From Crocinitomicaceae bacterium (GTDB lineage Bacteria; Bacteroidota; Bacteroidia; Flavobacteriales_D; Parvicellaceae), in NCBI GenBank assembly GCA_002723085.1, contig PBNK01000006.1, positions 1 to 64,000 on the forward strand: a DNA stretch of 64,000 nt. Reading direction: 5' to 3'. Position numbers and translations under genes: made by a program. Every line of letters starts with the position of its first letter. Position 1 is the first letter of the stretch. The notes beneath the pieces were generated by a model. That model worked only from the letters and a program-made list of their open reading frames with translations, did not search any database and was not told the DNA's origin. This document shows, in pieces, positions 26,281 through 35,290 of this stretch.

Positions 26281-28338
26281 ATGATTTTAAAAAAAACAAT
26301 TTTAGCTATAAAATTTATTTTCTTTTTAAACTTACTTTTTTCTCAAGGTCTGAAAATTAACAATCCAATAATTATAAAAAACCGCCATACCTTAGAAAAA
26401 TATTTACCATATGTTCATAATCAAATCAAAAACGAATGTCTTGCATATTCGTTGACTACTTGTCGTACAATATTATATGCCAGAGACAATGATATTAAGG
26501 ACATTAATGAAATTTCTTATGAAAGTTTTTCGCCTCATTATTCATATATAATTTTTAAGAGAGAAACCAATGATACAATTGATGAGTTTATGAAAGAAGA
26601 CTATAATGCGATAAATGAATTTGGTTTTTATAAAATTAAAAATCTTGAATTTCCTAACTACTACCCTTTTACTAATAATCATATTCACTCATTTCCTGAT
26701 TTAAATGTTCTAAAAAAAGATGCTTTAAAATATAAGTTTTCTAAAATTGATTCTATAAACATGAGTGACCCTAACAAAGAAAAAATCATAAAACATTATT
26801 TATGTAAAGACAATCCAGCAGTTGTTGGATTCAGTACATGGCCAGATAATTTATATCCAATTTCTAAATCATGGAATGAAGTAATAAATAATGATAATAT
26901 AGATACAAAAACTAATTTTGATACTGCTGGAGGTCATGCTGTAGTTTTAATTGGTTATGATGACACTATTAATGGTGGCTCATTTTTAATTTTAAATTCC
27001 TGGGGAAATGATTTTGGAAATAATGGAAAAATGTGGGTTTCATACAATAATTTTTTTAAAGAAGAAATTAACATTCATTTTGTTTTTTCTAATCAAACAC
27101 TTGATTCATTAATTGATAACCACTCTAAAGAAATTAATGAAATTAAAGGATTAAATCCTCAAAGACAGGACCTGATACCATTTGACTGGTCAGTTAAATT
27201 ACCAATTTTAAAAAAACTTGGTCATTATAAAGGAGATACTTTAAATGATGGCAAAAGAAATGCAAAAGGAGAATTTATTTCCCTTAATAATATTACGTAC
27301 TCAGGAAATTGGAAAAATGATGTTCCACAGGGATCAGGCAATTTAATTATTGATACTAATTTTGTTTATTCAGTAGATTGGAAAAATCAATTTAATTCAA
27401 ACGAAATTTCTCAAATAGGAACTTGGAATTATTCAAATGGAGGAAAATCTGTTGGAGCATTTAAAAATAACCTTTTAATTGGATTTGGTACTCAATACAA
27501 CAAATCTGGTAAAATAGTTTACAGAGGAGAATGGAAAAATGGTAAAATTAACGGTTATGGGATTAAATATTATAAATCTGGAGAAAAGGAATATGAAGGT
27601 GAATGGAAAAATGATAAAATGAATGGTTCTGGAACATATTATTATTTTGAATCTGGAGAAAAATATATAGGTTTATTTAAAGATAATTTATTTGACGGCA
27701 ATGGCATTAGGTATTATAAATCTGGAGAAAAGAAATATGAAGGAGAATGGAAAAATGATAAAATGAATGGTGCTGGAATATTCTATTATGAACCTGGAGG
27801 AAAATATATAGGTGCATTTAAAGATGATTTATTTAATGGCAATGGGATCAGATATTATAAATCTGGAGAAAAGGAATATGAAGGAGAATGGAAAAATGAT
27901 AAAATGAATGGTTCTGGAACATATTATCGTGAATCTGGAGAAAAATATATAGGTGCATTTAAAGATGATTTATTTAATGGCAATGGCATTAGTTATTATA
28001 AGTCTGGAGAAAAAGAATATGAAGGAGAATGGGAAAATAGTAAAATGAATGGCAATGGAATTTTCTATTATGAATCTGGAGAAAAATATATAGGTGCATT
28101 CAAAGATGGTTTATTTAATGGCAATGGCATTAGCTATTCTAAATCTGGAGAAAAGGAATATGAAGGAGAATGGAAAAATGATGAAATGAATGGTCAAGGA
28201 ATTTTTTATATTCATGGCAAAAAGCATTATGAAGGAGAATGGTTAAATGGAAAAAAACATGGAAAAGGTATTGAATATTATGAAAATGGATCAATTTATA
28301 GATCAGGTGTTTTTAAAAATGGAGAATTTGTTAAATAA
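26281..28338 (+). CDS. Exported papain-like (C1) cysteine peptidase fused to a MORN-repeat array
   Basis: A 685-aa two-part protein. A signal peptide ends at LLFSQ (residue about 22). Residues about 35-275 look like a C1 peptidase: Gln48 and Cys53 in NQIKNECLAYS, His219 in GGHAVVLIGYDD, and Asn239 in FLILNSWGNDFGNNGKMW, the full papain set in the right order. The Cys motif lacks the usual second cysteine (CGSCW). From about residue 305 to the end come 15 or more MORN units (YEGEWKNDKMNG, YIGAFKDDLFNGNGI), arranged as 47-residue double units. No T9SS sorting domain is present, so it may stay periplasmic or on the outer-membrane inner face. Function is unknown; substrate targeting by the MORN array is a guess. 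Confidence 0.8.
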   Translation: MILKKTILAIKFIFFLNLLFSQGLKINNPIIIKNRHTLEKYLPYVHNQIKNECLAYSLTTCRTILYARDNDIKDINEISYESFSPHYSYIIFKRETNDTIDEFMKEDYNAINEFGFYKIKNLEFPNYYPFTNNHIHSFPDLNVLKKDALKYKFSKIDSINMSDPNKEKIIKHYLCKDNPAVVGFSTWPDNLYPISKSWNEVINNDNIDTKTNFDTAGGHAVVLIGYDDTINGGSFLILNSWGNDFGNNGKMWVSYNNFFKEEINIHFVFSNQTLDSLIDNHSKEINEIKGLNPQRQDLIPFDWSVKLPILKKLGHYKGDTLNDGKRNAKGEFISLNNITYSGNWKNDVPQGSGNLIIDTNFVYSVDWKNQFNSNEISQIGTWNYSNGGKSVGAFKNNLLIGFGTQYNKSGKIVYRGEWKNGKINGYGIKYYKSGEKEYEGEWKNDKMNGSGTYYYFESGEKYIGLFKDNLFDGNGIRYYKSGEKKYEGEWKNDKMNGAGIFYYEPGGKYIGAFKDDLFNGNGIRYYKSGEKEYEGEWKNDKMNGSGTYYRESGEKYIGAFKDDLFNGNGISYYKSGEKEYEGEWENSKMNGNGIFYYESGEKYIGAFKDGLFNGNGISYSKSGEKEYEGEWKNDEMNGQGIFYIHGKKHYEGEWLNGKKHGKGIEYYENGSIYRSGVFKNGEFVK
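27571..28210 (+). repeat. Tandem 141-bp coding repeats (MORN array)
   Basis: Units beginning at 27571, 27715, 27856, 27997 and 28138 (spacing 144, 141, 141, 141) are nearly identical in DNA as well as protein; each encodes two MORN motifs starting at KSGEKEYEGEW. High DNA identity points to recent unit duplication or gene conversion, so the copy number may vary or be misassembled. Confidence 0.85.
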
Positions 28339-28342
28339 CTCT

Positions 28343-29215
28343 TTAATCTAAATAATTCAAATGCTTTTTTAGTAAACTTTGTACGGTTTCGTATTCTGAT
28401 TTTTTATTGATAATTATCAATAATTTTTCATCTAATTTATTTTTAACTTCTTTTTCAACCATCAATAATGGTTTTTCATCAGGCGGTTCTGGGAAAATAT
28501 TTTGTTCTTTAAATAATCTTCTGGTTACTACACAGACCTCATGAGCTTCCTCGAATTTATCTTCTTTCTCTAGTAAATAAGCCAATGCAATTAAACCGTA
28601 AGCATCATCAAGATTACTATTCATTTCTTTTCTAAGCTCATAATATTTTATAATTAAATTTCTTGCCGATTTAAAATCGCCCTTTGCTGTCGATACAAAT
28701 GATTTGTTAAAATGGTCAATCATATACATTCCTTTTGCTCCAATTTCATTGCTTATTATCATGCTTTGATTGTAGTAAGCTTCTGCTTTATCCATGTTGC
28801 CTATTAAACGCCACATTTCTGCATTCATATGAGCTTGATACATAGTCCATTGTTTATCGCCTGTTGAATTACTCAATTCAATTAACTTATTGCTCAATTC
28901 CAATAAAGTAACTGTATCTTGATTTCGTTGAGAATTTCTACATAAAGAGGTTAATGCTTTTCCAACAAGTGTGTCGTTTTTGGTTTCTTCCCCAATTTTT
29001 AAAACTTCATTAGCTAATTTTACAGATGCTTTATCATTGCCTTCTTTAAACAGTTGATAGGCTTGTTTTAGCATTTCGTTTGGATTGTTTTTAGTGCTTT
29101 TTATTTTATCTTCTAACTGAGAAAATAGATTAAAGCCTAAAAAAAGAAATAAGAAAGTATAGGTGGTTTTCAAATCATTTATTTTTTTTAAAATTAAAAA
29201 TTTATTGTCTATCAT
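28343..29215 (-). CDS. Exported TPR-repeat protein
   Basis: A 290-aa helical protein. The N terminus has a hydrophobic segment (residues about 20-32, TFLFLFLGFNLFSQ), probably a signal peptide with a long basic n-region; an internal start closer to it may be the real one. The body is a series of TPR helices (QAYQLFKEGNDKASVKLANE, IGNMDKAEAYYNQSM, LLEKEDKFEEAHEVC). It resembles the sensor part of Bacteroidota TPR regulators, but there is no DNA-binding or kinase domain. It converges with the MORN gene, 4 nt apart. Confidence 0.72.
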   Translation of the reverse strand: MIDNKFLILKKINDLKTTYTFLFLFLGFNLFSQLEDKIKSTKNNPNEMLKQAYQLFKEGNDKASVKLANEVLKIGEETKNDTLVGKALTSLCRNSQRNQDTVTLLELSNKLIELSNSTGDKQWTMYQAHMNAEMWRLIGNMDKAEAYYNQSMIISNEIGAKGMYMIDHFNKSFVSTAKGDFKSARNLIIKYYELRKEMNSNLDDAYGLIALAYLLEKEDKFEEAHEVCVVTRRLFKEQNIFPEPPDEKPLLMVEKEVKNKLDEKLLIIINKKSEYETVQSLLKKHLNYLD

Positions 29216-29235
29216 TAAATTGTTTTAATTTTTAT

Positions 29236-30045
29236 ATGAAGGAAAATTTTCAAACGTTAAGATATAAAGGCTATTCCACTACTCCATTATTATGGAATAA
29301 TGATGAGATTGCTGGTTTAAATCAATTTAAAATTGAAAATCATAATTTAAAGATTGATCTAATTAGTTCCTTTAATGAAATTCGTTTAGGAAAATTGATA
29401 GAACAATTTGTTTTAAATGATTTATCATCAAACATTAATGTTGAAATTATAGCATCAAATATTCAAATCATCGACAATCGAATTACAGTTGGTGAAATAG
29501 ACGCATTAATGAAGCATTTAAATGATTTTATACATTTAGAAATCGTATATAAATTTTACCTCTATGATCCTTCAATTAAAACCTCTGAAATAGATAGGTG
29601 GATTGGTCCAAATAGAAACGATTGGTTATCTAAAAAAATTGAAAAATTAAAAACAAAGCAGTTCCCAATTTTAAATCATGCCAAAACCAAATCAATTCTT
29701 AATCAACTTGGTTTAAGTTCCAATTTATTTCAACAAAAAGTACTGTTTAAAGCCCAGTTGTTTGTTCCATTTAATATGTTAAATAATAACTTTGAATTGA
29801 TTAACAATCAGTGTATTAAAGGGTTTTATTTAAGTTTTGAGGAAGTTCAAAAATTGAATACCCTATTTTATATTCCTTCAAAACTTGATTGGCTTTTAGA
29901 ACCTCACCTAAATGTTAATTGGTTGAATTATTCTAAATTCATTTTAGAGTTAGAAATAATTTTAAAACAAAAACAGTCGCCTTTATGTTGGATTAAAAAT
30001 TCTCAAAATGAACTCCAAAAAATATTTGTTGTTTTCTGGAATTAA
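29236..30045 (+). CDS. DUF1853 family protein
   Basis: A 269-aa cytoplasmic protein of the DUF1853 family. The typical segment is visible: GEIDALMKHLNDFIHLEIVY followed by KFYLYDP and WIGPNRNDWLSKKIEKL. The acidic/Lys pattern GEID-x(n)-HLE-x-VYK resembles a PD-(D/E)XK-like nuclease core, although no activity is established. It starts 20 nt from the divergent TPR gene and ends 6 nt from a convergent hypothetical gene. Confidence 0.78.
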   Translation: MKENFQTLRYKGYSTTPLLWNNDEIAGLNQFKIENHNLKIDLISSFNEIRLGKLIEQFVLNDLSSNINVEIIASNIQIIDNRITVGEIDALMKHLNDFIHLEIVYKFYLYDPSIKTSEIDRWIGPNRNDWLSKKIEKLKTKQFPILNHAKTKSILNQLGLSSNLFQQKVLFKAQLFVPFNMLNNNFELINNQCIKGFYLSFEEVQKLNTLFYIPSKLDWLLEPHLNVNWLNYSKFILELEIILKQKQSPLCWIKNSQNELQKIFVVFWN

Positions 30046-30051
30046 ATAAAA

Positions 30052-30420
30052 TCAAAAGTTAATGGTAGACTGTATTCTTTGTTTGGTCATTTGAATGATA
30101 CGTTTATTGTATTCTTTTGTATTCCTCAAATATTGATCTAATTCTAAGTCATTCAAGTGCCCAACAATTAATCCAATAATTAAATGCTTGATTTGTAAGT
30201 TTTTTGATAATTCATCATTAATACATTTTATTTTTTTTATTTGATTGAGTTTAGTCCACTTAATGGATGACTTTTCAATATGATTATGGAATGTTTTTAA
30301 GATGATGTCGTGCTGCATCTTCAAAATGGGACGCAATACTTTGTTTTGAAACATTTCTAATTCTAAATGAACCTCTCTCCTATTTGATACATTTATTTTT
30401 GGTCTTTCTTTATTTGTCAA
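30052..30420 (-). CDS. Hypothetical 122-aa helical protein
   Basis: A small, basic, mostly helical protein (EVHLELEMFQNKVLRPILKM, then HDIILKTFHNHIE). The start is TTG 30420, which overlaps the stop of the preceding gene (TTGA), so it is translationally coupled to the NAD(P)-binding protein. There is no signal peptide or known motif. It is the last gene of a three-gene minus-strand operon with tag. Function is unknown. Confidence 0.65.
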   Translation of the reverse strand: MTNKERPKINVSNRREVHLELEMFQNKVLRPILKMQHDIILKTFHNHIEKSSIKWTKLNQIKKIKCINDELSKNLQIKHLIIGLIVGHLNDLELDQYLRNTKEYNKRIIQMTKQRIQSTINF

Positions 30421-31061
30421 AGGTTAAATATTTTGGCAGGCAAGTATGTGTTAACATTATCTTTTGAATCACTTTTTAATACTTTAATCATTTTATTGGC
30501 CAATAAACTTACTGCCATTGGCTTTTGAGATTTAAACAAGCCAATAGCATTCAGTTTATTGATTATTGCAATTCCATTTTTTTCTACTTTTCTGATTCTA
30601 TCAGTTTGTCTAATTAACATGGGTGGTTGAAAAATATGAATGTATTTAAAATTGAGTTTTATTACTGCTTGTTCTAGTTCTCCTTTCATTTTAGGGTAAA
30701 AAAGTGGCGATTTCTCATTAGCTCCAATTGATGAAACCAACACATAATTACCAATAGCATTATCTGAAGCCAATTTAGCAAATTCGTATTGATAGGTATA
30801 GTCAATTTTATATTGAGCTTCTTTACTTCCTGCATCCTTTTTTGTTGAACCTAAAGCTGAAAACAATACATCGCCATTAATTTCACTTTTGTAAGTCTCA
30901 ATTTCATTAAAATCAATAATGTATTCCTTTATTTTATCGTTTTGAATATTTAATGAATTTCTTACAAATGCTTTAATTTCAGTGAAAGAATTATCTTTTA
31001 TAAGTTGATTAATTAGTTCAATTCCAGTTGCACCAGTAGCTCCAATAACAATAGCTTTCAT
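30417..31061 (-). CDS. NAD(P)-binding atypical SDR protein
   Basis: A 214-aa Rossmann protein. The nucleotide loop is MKAIVIGATGATGIELINQL, followed by FVRNS and YVLVSSIGANEKS in the position of the SDR Ser/Tyr region; the classical YxxxK is modified to YPKMKGELEQAVI, which does contain Y-x3-K. It resembles HTATIP2/YbjT-type atypical SDRs. The substrate is unknown. It lies 4 nt downstream of tag and overlaps the next gene. Confidence 0.82.
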   Translation of the reverse strand: MKAIVIGATGATGIELINQLIKDNSFTEIKAFVRNSLNIQNDKIKEYIIDFNEIETYKSEINGDVLFSALGSTKKDAGSKEAQYKIDYTYQYEFAKLASDNAIGNYVLVSSIGANEKSPLFYPKMKGELEQAVIKLNFKYIHIFQPPMLIRQTDRIRKVEKNGIAIINKLNAIGLFKSQKPMAVSLLANKMIKVLKSDSKDNVNTYLPAKIFNL

Positions 31062-31065
31062 TATT

Positions 31066-31614
31066 TTATTTAAAATTACATTGATTTGTGTGATCGTTTA
31101 TTACGCCAATCGCTTGCAAATAAGCATAAATAATTGTTGTCCCAATAAATTTAAATCCTCTCTTTTTTAAATCTTTACTGATTAAATCTGATAAGCTTGA
31201 TTTTGAAGGAATTTGTTTTTCAAAATCGAATTTGTTGTTTATGATTTTATTACCAGTGAACCCCCAAATGTAATTGCTGAAGGTTTTAAATTCAGTTCTA
31301 ATATTTATTATTTGTTGAGCGTTGTTAATGGTAGCATTAATTTTTAATCTATTTCTAACGATGCCTTTATTGTTCATCAATTCTTCTACTTTTTGTTTAT
31401 CGTATTTAGATACTGCGTTATAATTGAATTCATCAAATGCTATTTTATAATTTTCTCTTTTATAGAGAATTGTTTTCCAACTTAATCCAGCTTGAGCAGC
31501 TTCTAAAGTTAAGCACTCAAATAGCTTAAAATCATCGTATATTGGTCTTCCCCACTCTTCATCATGATATTTAGTCATTAATGCATCATATTCAGACCAT
31601 TTACATCTGTTCAT
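31066..31614 (-). CDS. tag: DNA-3-methyladenine glycosylase I
   Basis: A 182-aa helix-hairpin-helix glycosylase that excises 3-methyladenine from alkylated DNA. The zinc snap is complete and at the same residue numbers as in E. coli Tag: Cys4, His17, His175 and Cys179. The motifs CKWSEYDALMTKYHDEEWG and FECLTLEAAQAGLSW (with the catalytic-site Glu) are clear. It heads a minus-strand operon with an SDR protein and a small hypothetical protein. Confidence 0.94.
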   Translation of the reverse strand: MNRCKWSEYDALMTKYHDEEWGRPIYDDFKLFECLTLEAAQAGLSWKTILYKRENYKIAFDEFNYNAVSKYDKQKVEELMNNKGIVRNRLKINATINNAQQIINIRTEFKTFSNYIWGFTGNKIINNKFDFEKQIPSKSSLSDLISKDLKKRGFKFIGTTIIYAYLQAIGVINDHTNQCNFK

Positions 31615-31703
31615 TTTTTGGTTATTAAGTGTTAAATATAAATTAATTTAATAAGGATAAAATCAGTTGTTTGTTTTGAATTGAAAAAATTCTTTTTGGA
31701 AAA

Positions 31704-31728
31704 ATTAATGACTCTGCGGTCCATTAAT
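31704..31728. repeat. Imperfect inverted repeat between tag and the T9SS cargo gene
   Basis: ATTAATGAC at 31704-31712 pairs with GTCCATTAAT (31719-31728) if one base bulges, around a 6-nt loop. It lies in the 158-nt divergent gap. There is no T run. It is a possible operator for either gene; no other signal was found in the gap. Confidence 0.3.
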
Positions 31729-31772
31729 ACTTTAAATCATGTAACTTAAAGGGTTTTTAATTTATTCACAAA

Positions 31773-34700
31773 ATGAAAAAGATATTTTTAAGTTTTATAC
31801 TTACTGTTTTTATTACTGCATTTAACGCACAGTGCCATTATGTGTTTGACATGCAAGATTCCTATGGTGATGGCTGGAATGGGGCTTCTATTGAAGTAAA
31901 CATTAATGGAACATTTGCTGCTGACATTACTTGTAATGGGGGGGCTACTATAGACTCAATATCTACCATGAATGGTGATTTTGTTGAGTTATCTTTTGTG
32001 TCTGGAAATTGGGATACTGAAATTACTTTTCAAATTTACGATCCTTCAGGAACGCAAATTCTTTCAGTAGGTCCATTTGCAAATAACGATGGGAATGATT
32101 CTTTTTTATTGTCTGATTCTTCTAACTCTAGTTGTTTTCCTCAATATGTAGATGTTACTTTTCAGGTTGATATGAGTAAAGTTACTTCTAGCTTTACTTT
32201 ACCTGAAATTAACGGAAGTTGGAATGCTTATTGTGGAAATTGTGACCCTATGTCGGACCCTGATGGGGATAATGTATGGGAAAAAACAATATCCTTATTT
32301 ACAGGTTCTTATGAATATCTTTTTTCTGCTGATTCTTTTGCTATTCAAGAGAGTATTAATTCAAATTCTTCATGCTCTAATGGAAGTTTTGTTTTGCCTA
32401 GAAGGTTCTTAAATGTTGGTGGTCAAGATATTACACTTCCAATAGTTTGTTGGGAAGCTTGTGAAGCTTGTAATGATTTTCCTCAACCTCCTATTGGAGT
32501 TTCCTGCAACACAGGGGCCCCCTCTTTAGCATTTTCAGACGAATGTGATTCGCAAGGCAATTGGACTGGTGATTTTGGAACTGGCAATGGAATATGGCAA
32601 TCAAATTCAGGATTTACACCTACTGGTGGTACTGGTCCTGATGGAGCACATAGTGGGAATAATTACTTTTATTTTGAATCAAGCACTTTTGGCAATGGTG
32701 GTGCAAGTCAATTTGATACAGCTACAATTGTGTCTCCAATGATTGATTTAACCAATTCTTTTGATGATGCAGAGTTAACGTTTTGGTTACATGCTAGAGG
32801 TGACAATATGGGTAGTCTCAGTGTTGGATTGTCCAATTCACCTACAGGTCCTTTTAACGATGTTTATTATCAATTTGGTGAAACTCATGCCAATGACGAT
32901 GATCCATGGACTCAAATTGGCATTGATGTTTCAAATTATATAGGTCAAAACCTGTATGTAAGTTTTACTTATATGAGAAATTTTTCTGGGGTTAGTTATT
33001 CTGGAGATTTATGTATTGATTTAATTGAAGTTAATACATGTTCAACTTGTCCACCCCCTAATTCACTAAGTGTAAATAACATAACTCCAAATTCAGCTGA
33101 CATATCATGGACACCTATTGGTACTGAAACAGAATGGATGTTATATTACAATGGTGTTGGAGTTTACACTAACACTATTCCAACTACCATTACAAATTTA
33201 TCTCCTAATACTTCTTACAGTTGTAATGTTTCTGCCATATGCTCACCTTCTGACACTAGCGGACAATCTTCAGGAGTTGTTTTTACAACAGGCTGTGCAT
33301 ACTCAATGGCTCCAATAACTGAGAATTTTGATAATGGTTTTTCTCCATGTTGGTCTCAAGAGCTTTCTACTGATGATTTTGATTGGACTTTAAATGATGG
33401 TGGAACAAACTCTAACAATACTGGGCCTGATGATGATGTTAGCGTTGGAGGTAACTACATGTATACCGAAGCCTCTGCTCCTAGGCAAAATGGAGATGTT
33501 GCTGTAATGTATAGCGAACAAATAGACTTAAGCAATTTGACCAATCCACAAATACATTTTTATACACATATGTATGGTTCTGCTATTGGAGATTTACAAA
33601 TTGATATGTATGATGCTGGAAATTATGTTAATGTATTTAATAAATCTGGTGATCAAGGAGATTTTTGGATTGAGGAAACGGTACTTATTAACCCCACTAC
33701 AAATTTCGTACATTTTAAAATTACAGGAATTCTAAGTGTTGATGGAAATGGAGATACTTGGCCAGGTGATATTGCTATTGATGAATTTAGTGTAATGGAA
33801 GCAATTGCGACTGATTTAGGTATATTAGAAGGGGGAACAGTTTCCGCTTGTGATTTATCAAGTTCAGAACAAATTTCCATGCAAATTGTAAATAATGGAG
33901 TTAACTCAGAATCTAATTTTGATGTTTCGTACAAAATAAACACATCCGCTCCTGTAGTTGAAACATTTATTTTTACAATTAGCCCTGGAGATACTCTTAC
34001 TTATGATTTTAATACTCCAGTTGATTTAAGCAATGATGGAATGTATAATATTGAATACGAGTGTTTGCTTTCTTCAGATCAAAATTTAGTTGACAATGTA
34101 CTTATAAATAACGTTGAAAATTTCCTTAGTCCATTGCCACCTGTCACTATTGATGATACTATATGTAATGGTGATACAGCTTATTTAACAACTTTATCCC
34201 CTAATGGTTTGGTAAATTGGTATTTAGATATGAATGGAATTTCAGCTATTAATGGAAATTCAGTTTCTCCATCTCAAACTACTACTTATTATGGAGAAGT
34301 TCAGGCAGCCGATTTTTTTAGTGATGATTTTGAAAATTATCCTCCTGGTTCTTTAATTGCTCAATCTTCTTCGTCATGGCTTACTTACTCTGGTCTTGGA
34401 GGTGGTCAAGATGATGCAATGATTACAAATTCACCTCAAAATTCTGGAAACAATTCACTATTCATTAATGAAGTTCTTGAAGACGACATTTATCTTCCTT
34501 TTAATCAGGTTTATAATTCTGGTTCTGTAGAGGTATTAATTGATATGTATGTGTCAACTCAAGCACATTTGAATTTTGAAGATGATGTTATTCCTGGAGC
34601 AAATAATATTTTTGAACTTAGGTTTAAAAGCTCAGGAATGTTGGAGTTTGATATTGGTCCAACCACTTTACTTGGAAGCTACCCAGGTCCTGGTAAATGG

Positions 34701-35183
34701 TTTAATTTAAGAATTGTTGGGGACCTAAACACTTCTACTTGGTACATATATGTAGATGGTTCATTTCAAGGAGGTACTTCTTTTGCAGCTGGAGGAAATG
34801 TGGGTAATGTTCATTTTAATCCTGCTATTGGGGATGAGTACTATATGGAAAAAGTGGAATGGTATGCTTTTTCGGATGACGATTGTGTAAGTGCATTGTC
34901 GCCAATAACAGTAACCGTTGATGAATGTACTTTCATAAATGATAAATGGAGAGAATATTTAGATGTTTTCCCTAATCCAACAAGTGATATAGTTGTATTT
35001 AAAGCCAATTCTATTATTGAAAATGTTTTAATTTATGATGTCAATGGAAAACTTGCCCTATCATCTTTTGGTATAAATAAGACAATTCATAAGGCTGATT
35101 TATCAACACTTGAAAGTGGTGTCTACTTTGCAAAAGTGGCTACAAGTGAAGGAGTCATCAATGAAAAACTTATAGTTAAATAA
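31773..35183 (+). CDS. Large multidomain secreted protein with T9SS type A sorting domain
   Basis: 1136 aa. The signal peptide ends at TAFNAQ (residue about 20). Domains in order: a DSYGDGWNGASIEV beta domain (20-115), a carbohydrate-binding-like module (about 125-215, VTFQVDMSKVTSSF), a MAM-like domain (about 250-420), a fibronectin III domain (about 425-505), a second MAM-like domain (510-680), a CARDB-like domain, an Ig-like segment and a LamG/concanavalin-like domain (about 850-1035). The last 75 residues form a type A sorting domain (VFPNPTSDIVVFKA ... LESGVYFAKV). There are no catalytic residues, so an adhesive or carbohydrate-binding surface role is most likely. It is exported by Sec and then T9SS. 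Confidence 0.87.
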   Translation: MKKIFLSFILTVFITAFNAQCHYVFDMQDSYGDGWNGASIEVNINGTFAADITCNGGATIDSISTMNGDFVELSFVSGNWDTEITFQIYDPSGTQILSVGPFANNDGNDSFLLSDSSNSSCFPQYVDVTFQVDMSKVTSSFTLPEINGSWNAYCGNCDPMSDPDGDNVWEKTISLFTGSYEYLFSADSFAIQESINSNSSCSNGSFVLPRRFLNVGGQDITLPIVCWEACEACNDFPQPPIGVSCNTGAPSLAFSDECDSQGNWTGDFGTGNGIWQSNSGFTPTGGTGPDGAHSGNNYFYFESSTFGNGGASQFDTATIVSPMIDLTNSFDDAELTFWLHARGDNMGSLSVGLSNSPTGPFNDVYYQFGETHANDDDPWTQIGIDVSNYIGQNLYVSFTYMRNFSGVSYSGDLCIDLIEVNTCSTCPPPNSLSVNNITPNSADISWTPIGTETEWMLYYNGVGVYTNTIPTTITNLSPNTSYSCNVSAICSPSDTSGQSSGVVFTTGCAYSMAPITENFDNGFSPCWSQELSTDDFDWTLNDGGTNSNNTGPDDDVSVGGNYMYTEASAPRQNGDVAVMYSEQIDLSNLTNPQIHFYTHMYGSAIGDLQIDMYDAGNYVNVFNKSGDQGDFWIEETVLINPTTNFVHFKITGILSVDGNGDTWPGDIAIDEFSVMEAIATDLGILEGGTVSACDLSSSEQISMQIVNNGVNSESNFDVSYKINTSAPVVETFIFTISPGDTLTYDFNTPVDLSNDGMYNIEYECLLSSDQNLVDNVLINNVENFLSPLPPVTIDDTICNGDTAYLTTLSPNGLVNWYLDMNGISAINGNSVSPSQTTTYYGEVQAADFFSDDFENYPPGSLIAQSSSSWLTYSGLGGGQDDAMITNSPQNSGNNSLFINEVLEDDIYLPFNQVYNSGSVEVLIDMYVSTQAHLNFEDDVIPGANNIFELRFKSSGMLEFDIGPTTLLGSYPGPGKWFNLRIVGDLNTSTWYIYVDGSFQGGTSFAAGGNVGNVHFNPAIGDEYYMEKVEWYAFSDDDCVSALSPITVTVDECTFINDKWREYLDVFPNPTSDIVVFKANSIIENVLIYDVNGKLALSSFGINKTIHKADLSTLESGVYFAKVATSEGVINEKLIVK

Positions 35184-35290
35184 CTTAAAGATTTTAGATT
35201 TAAACACAAGGCTATTCAAAAAAATAGAATTACTGAATTTTGAGATTTAATATTTATTAGTTAATTTAATAAAATGTTAAATCCTATCTA

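Noticed and set aside
27571-28210. CRISPR-like array
   Set aside because: The repeats are 141-bp, coding, in frame and lack unique spacers; they are MORN units.
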